Of a stretch of 64,000 bases of DNA, positions 63,913 through 64,000 are shown in pieces. Below the pieces are notes generated by a model. The model ran no database searches and was not told the DNA's origin. It saw nothing but the letters and a program-made list of their open reading frames with translations. The number at the start of each line of letters is the position of its first letter. Position 1 is the first letter of the stretch. This DNA is from Lachnospiraceae bacterium. GTDB lineage: Bacteria > Bacillota > Clostridia > Lachnospirales > Lachnospiraceae. Where the stretch lies: contig CAJTDL010000001.1 of assembly GCA_910575035.1 (NCBI GenBank), positions 264,617 through 328,616 on the forward strand. Reading direction: 5' to 3'. A program made the position numbers and the translations under genes.

Positions 63913-64000
63913 ATTTTAGTTATGCACCTTGAAAATTCAATACCTGGCAGTAATTTGGTTATCAATGTTCTGTGGTTTAAGCTGCTTGTAGCTTCGATTT

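Overview
The window is a chromosomal segment of a Gram-positive, endospore-forming anaerobe of the Clostridia, most likely a gut Lachnospiraceae. The evidence is MecA, SpmA/SpmB, DUF951 and DUF1858 proteins, small 2x[4Fe-4S] ferredoxins, a class B sortase, the rpsF-ssb-rpsR-gdpP-rplI-dnaB order, AGGAGG ribosome binding sites throughout, and lipoprotein and cysteine-repeat surface proteins typical of that group.

Layout. 1-19.8 kb is core: a partial repeat-bearing membrane protein, mecA, a DUF1858 protein, a hybrid sensor kinase paired with a sugar-type binding lipoprotein, a DUF362 ferredoxin, an amidohydrolase, a coiled-coil protein, tRNA-Lys, trmB, a D,D-carboxypeptidase and spmAB. 19.8-21.1 kb has no recognised gene. 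It holds a perfect sigma-A promoter followed about 0.9 kb later by a strong terminator, and is a candidate large non-coding RNA. 21.1-23.0 kb encodes a likely murein-peptide catabolic pair (NlpC/P60 and M19 dipeptidase). 23.7-28.9 kb encodes a very large secreted cysteine-repeat protein split by one in-frame TAG, a lipoprotein and a 35-residue peptide with a TSGG motif. 29.7-33.3 kb has sortase B, a sirtuin, DUF951, a lipoprotein and a hydrolase. 33.4-38.8 kb is the ribosomal/replication operon, followed by a MerR regulator, a ferredoxin and a thioesterase.

41.16-56.15 kb is an integrated element in the 3' end of tRNA-Pro(CGG), bounded by 44-bp direct repeats. It carries an integrase, divergent XRE regulators, an excisionase-like protein, a RepA-like ATPase with iteron-like repeats just 3' of it, an ImmA/IrrE-type peptidase, small and large terminase and a tape-measure protein, plus YafQ-type and holin-like toxin modules. 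No portal, capsid, protease, other tail gene or lysis gene was found. It is either a deletion remnant or a phage satellite.

56.2-57.6 kb is the wreck of older insertions (frameshifted excisionase, integrase stump, broken secreted protein). 57.9-60.8 kb is an agr-type quorum-sensing locus: AgrC-like kinase and AgrA-like regulator on the minus strand, divergent agrB on the plus strand with an in-frame TGA. AT-rich secreted or unknown genes follow, and a truncated ISL3 transposase ends the window. Imperfect-palindrome (foldback) repeats with TTACTATTCA termini occur at 2.97, 29.6 and 40.26 kb.
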